NCBI GenBank assembly: GCA_963723745.1
Contig: CAVRRZ010000001.1
Coordinates: 186,001-250,000, forward strand
Direction of reading: 5' to 3'
Source: CAVRRZ01 sp963723745
Lineage (GTDB): Bacteria; Actinomycetota; Actinomycetes; Mycobacteriales; Geodermatophilaceae
Length of the DNA stretch: 64,000 bases
Shown here: one piece after another, positions 62,939-64,000 of the stretch
Layout: every line of letters begins with the position of its first letter
Numbering within the stretch: the stretch's first letter is position 1
Position numbers and translations under genes: made by a program
Notes under the pieces: generated by a model
Told to the model about the DNA's origin: nothing
What the model saw: the letters and a program-made list of their open reading frames with translations, nothing else
The model's database searches: none

Positions 62939-63157
62939 TCACCAGCGAAGCGGGTGGGTGAGCCGGTCCTGCGCGGTCCGGCACGGCCGGCAGTTGCCCC
63001 AGGTGGCCACCATGCGGGCGGTGGTGGGGCCGCCGCACTCGGGGCACTCCACCTGCTGGAGCTCGCCGCGCGGCGCTCCTGCCCCGTGGGCCGTCGCGTC
63101 ACCGCCGCAGGCGCACCCGAGATGGGCGTCCGTGCAGGGCTGGACCGATGTCGCCAT
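62939..63157 (-). CDS. Small zinc-ribbon protein
   Basis: 72 residues with several Cys pairs: CTDAHLGCACGGD, VECPECGGPTTARM and NCRPCRTAQDRL. ATG 63157 follows an AGGAGG site. It lies upstream of the serine protease on the same strand and may be co-transcribed. Unknown function; similar ribbons often bind zinc in RNA- or protein-processing factors. Confidence 0.72.
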   Translation of the reverse strand: MATSVQPCTDAHLGCACGGDATAHGAGAPRGELQQVECPECGGPTTARMVATWGNCRPCRTAQDRLTHPLRW

Positions 63158-63239
63158 GACCGCCTCCTGGTGTCACCCCGGACGCTACCCGGCCGACGGG
63201 TCCATCAGGGCCGTTCGGCCGACGGATCACCCACGGGGA

Positions 63240-63347
63240 TCAGTCGGGCAGGACACCGGCGACCCCGGCCGGGTAGATCGCCGCGACGGTGAACCCGTCC
63301 TCGACGCGGCCGCCGGCGATCTCCCGGCGCGGGTCGTCGAGCCGCAC
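63240..63347 (-). CDS. Possible 35-residue reading frame, or the end of a broken gene
   Basis: From GTG 63347 the frame reads VRLDDPRREIAGGRVEDGF, then VAAIYPAGVAGVLPD to a TGA at 63240. The tail looks protein-like but no ribosome site or family is evident. It may be the 3' end of a gene whose upstream frame is damaged. Confidence 0.25.
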   Translation of the reverse strand: MRLDDPRREIAGGRVEDGFTVAAIYPAGVAGVLPD

Positions 63348-63387
63348 CCCCGCCGCTCCGTCGCCCGATCGAGGCAGGCGGTGAGGG

Positions 63388-64000
63388 TCAGCTGCGCGTC
63401 GCCGTGCCGACGACCTGCGGCTTGGCCGGGACCGGCGCGCGGACGTCGGGCAGGTCGAAGCGCTCGAGCCGCTCGACGGTGAAGCCGGCCGCGGCGATCG
63501 CGGCCACGGTGTCACGCGCGGTGTGGCAGCCCCCGCCGAACCAGGGCCAGACCGTCGCGTCGACGACCCGTTGCAGACGCGCCAGTCCGGGGGTCTGCGC
63601 GCGCACGTGCTCCCGGAAGTACAGCCGCCCGCCCGGCCGCAGGACGCGGCGCAGCTCCTCCAGCGCGGTGGCCTGGTCCGGCACGCTGCAGAGCACCAGG
63701 GAGGTCACCGCCGCGTCGAACTCGCCGTCGCCGGCCGGCAGCCGGTCGGCCACCCCGTCGACGACGCGCACCGGCACACGGGCCTCCCGGGCGGCCTGCT
63801 CGGCCAGCCGTCTCAGGTACCTCTCCGGTTCGACCGCGAGCACCTCGCCGACGGCGGGTGGGTAATGCGCGAAGTTGGCGCCCGTACCGGCGCCGACCTC
63901 GATCACCCGGCCCCCGATCCCGTCCAGCAGGCGCAGACGGTGGTCGGCTGCACCGTGCCGCTCCATGGAGTCGGCAGCCCGGGCGTAGCAGCGGGCGAAC
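63388..64000 (-). CDS. Class I SAM-dependent methyltransferase, 5' end outside
   Basis: At least 203 residues. The frame continues to the window edge (FARCYARAADSMERHG before the first ATG at 63966). Motif I VIEVGAGTGANFAHY, VLAVEPERYLRRLAEQ, AVTSLVLCSVPDQATALEELRRVLRPGGRLYFREHV and GGGCHTARDTVAAIAAAGFTVERLERF are typical of UbiE/phospholipid-type methyltransferases. The substrate cannot be predicted. Confidence 0.88.
   Translation of the reverse strand, partial: FARCYARAADSMERHGAADHRLRLLDGIGGRVIEVGAGTGANFAHYPPAVGEVLAVEPERYLRRLAEQAAREARVPVRVVDGVADRLPAGDGEFDAAVTSLVLCSVPDQATALEELRRVLRPGGRLYFREHVRAQTPGLARLQRVVDATVWPWFGGGCHTARDTVAAIAAAGFTVERLERFDLPDVRAPVPAKPQVVGTATRS

Overview
The window is high-GC, densely coded actinobacterial chromosome. 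A mycothiol synthase next to a GlnR-type regulator, a heparin-binding hemagglutinin gene flanked by its XRE regulator and a DUF2516 gene, an RsiG-type anti-sigma factor, HrpA, galactofuranose metabolism and an actinobacterial cysteine leader peptide point to Actinomycetia. The overall style (frequent GTG starts, 4-bp ATGA/GTGA overlaps, gene families) suggests Geodermatophilaceae (Blastococcus, Geodermatophilus, Modestobacter), but this is an inference from gene content. No tRNA, rRNA, CRISPR array or prophage was seen. One IS481-type insertion sequence is present.

Layout. 0-2.7 kb: macrodomain protein, PspC, DUF2516, HBHA-like protein and its XRE regulator. 2.8-6.8 kb: a tightly coupled minus-strand operon (Fur regulator, YgfZ folate-binding protein, beta-keto acid cleavage enzyme, RsiG, asparaginase), divergent from an aminodeoxychorismate lyase. 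7.8-8.9 kb: the IS481 element. 8.9-10.5 kb: NhaA. 10.8-15.6 kb: unknown protein, DUF885, nitrobindin-like protein, PAS-PP2C phosphatase. 15.7-17.9 kb: sulfur operon (thioredoxin, cysteine leader peptide, DUF4395, SseA rhodanese, DUF1416). 18-22 kb: DUF2993, membrane protein, hydrolase, GlnR, MshD. 22-31 kb: two complete phosphate transporters (pstSCAB) arranged divergently, each behind a candidate PHO box, with an orphan regulator that lacks its phospho-Asp between them. 31-36.9 kb: degenerate LCP protein, coiled-coil repeat protein, small stress-type proteins, siderophore-interacting protein. 37-39.3 kb: PhoP/PhoR-like two-component system. 40.3-43.4 kb: cysQ-cysD-cysN. 43.5-50.2 kb: anti-sigma-like ATPase, HTH protein, UDP-galactopyranose mutase, HrpA. 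50.3-56.5 kb: MarR plus multidrug exporter, YihY, acyl-CoA dehydrogenase, betaine-type binding protein. 56.6-60 kb: a three-gene membrane operon (pseudo-PAP2/kinase fusion, lipoprotein, LPG-synthase-type flippase). 60-64 kb: diguanylate cyclase, serine protease, zinc ribbon, methyltransferase.

How the genes connect. Phosphate: two Pst systems, PHO-type repeats and a PhoP-like regulator. Sulfur: cysQDN, SseA cluster and cysteine attenuator. Cyclic di-GMP: a diguanylate cyclase with an RxxD inhibitory site, an RsiG with both c-di-GMP motifs, and one WhiG/sigma-28-like promoter.

Caution on sequence quality: many genes in roughly 1-21 kb, 37-43 kb and 47-48 kb, plus one at 57.3 kb, read as intact proteins only if single-base frameshifts are corrected. 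These lie in housekeeping genes and move in both directions, so I treat them as assembly errors and give whole-gene coordinates. The blocks at 22-37 and 50-57 kb are essentially clean.
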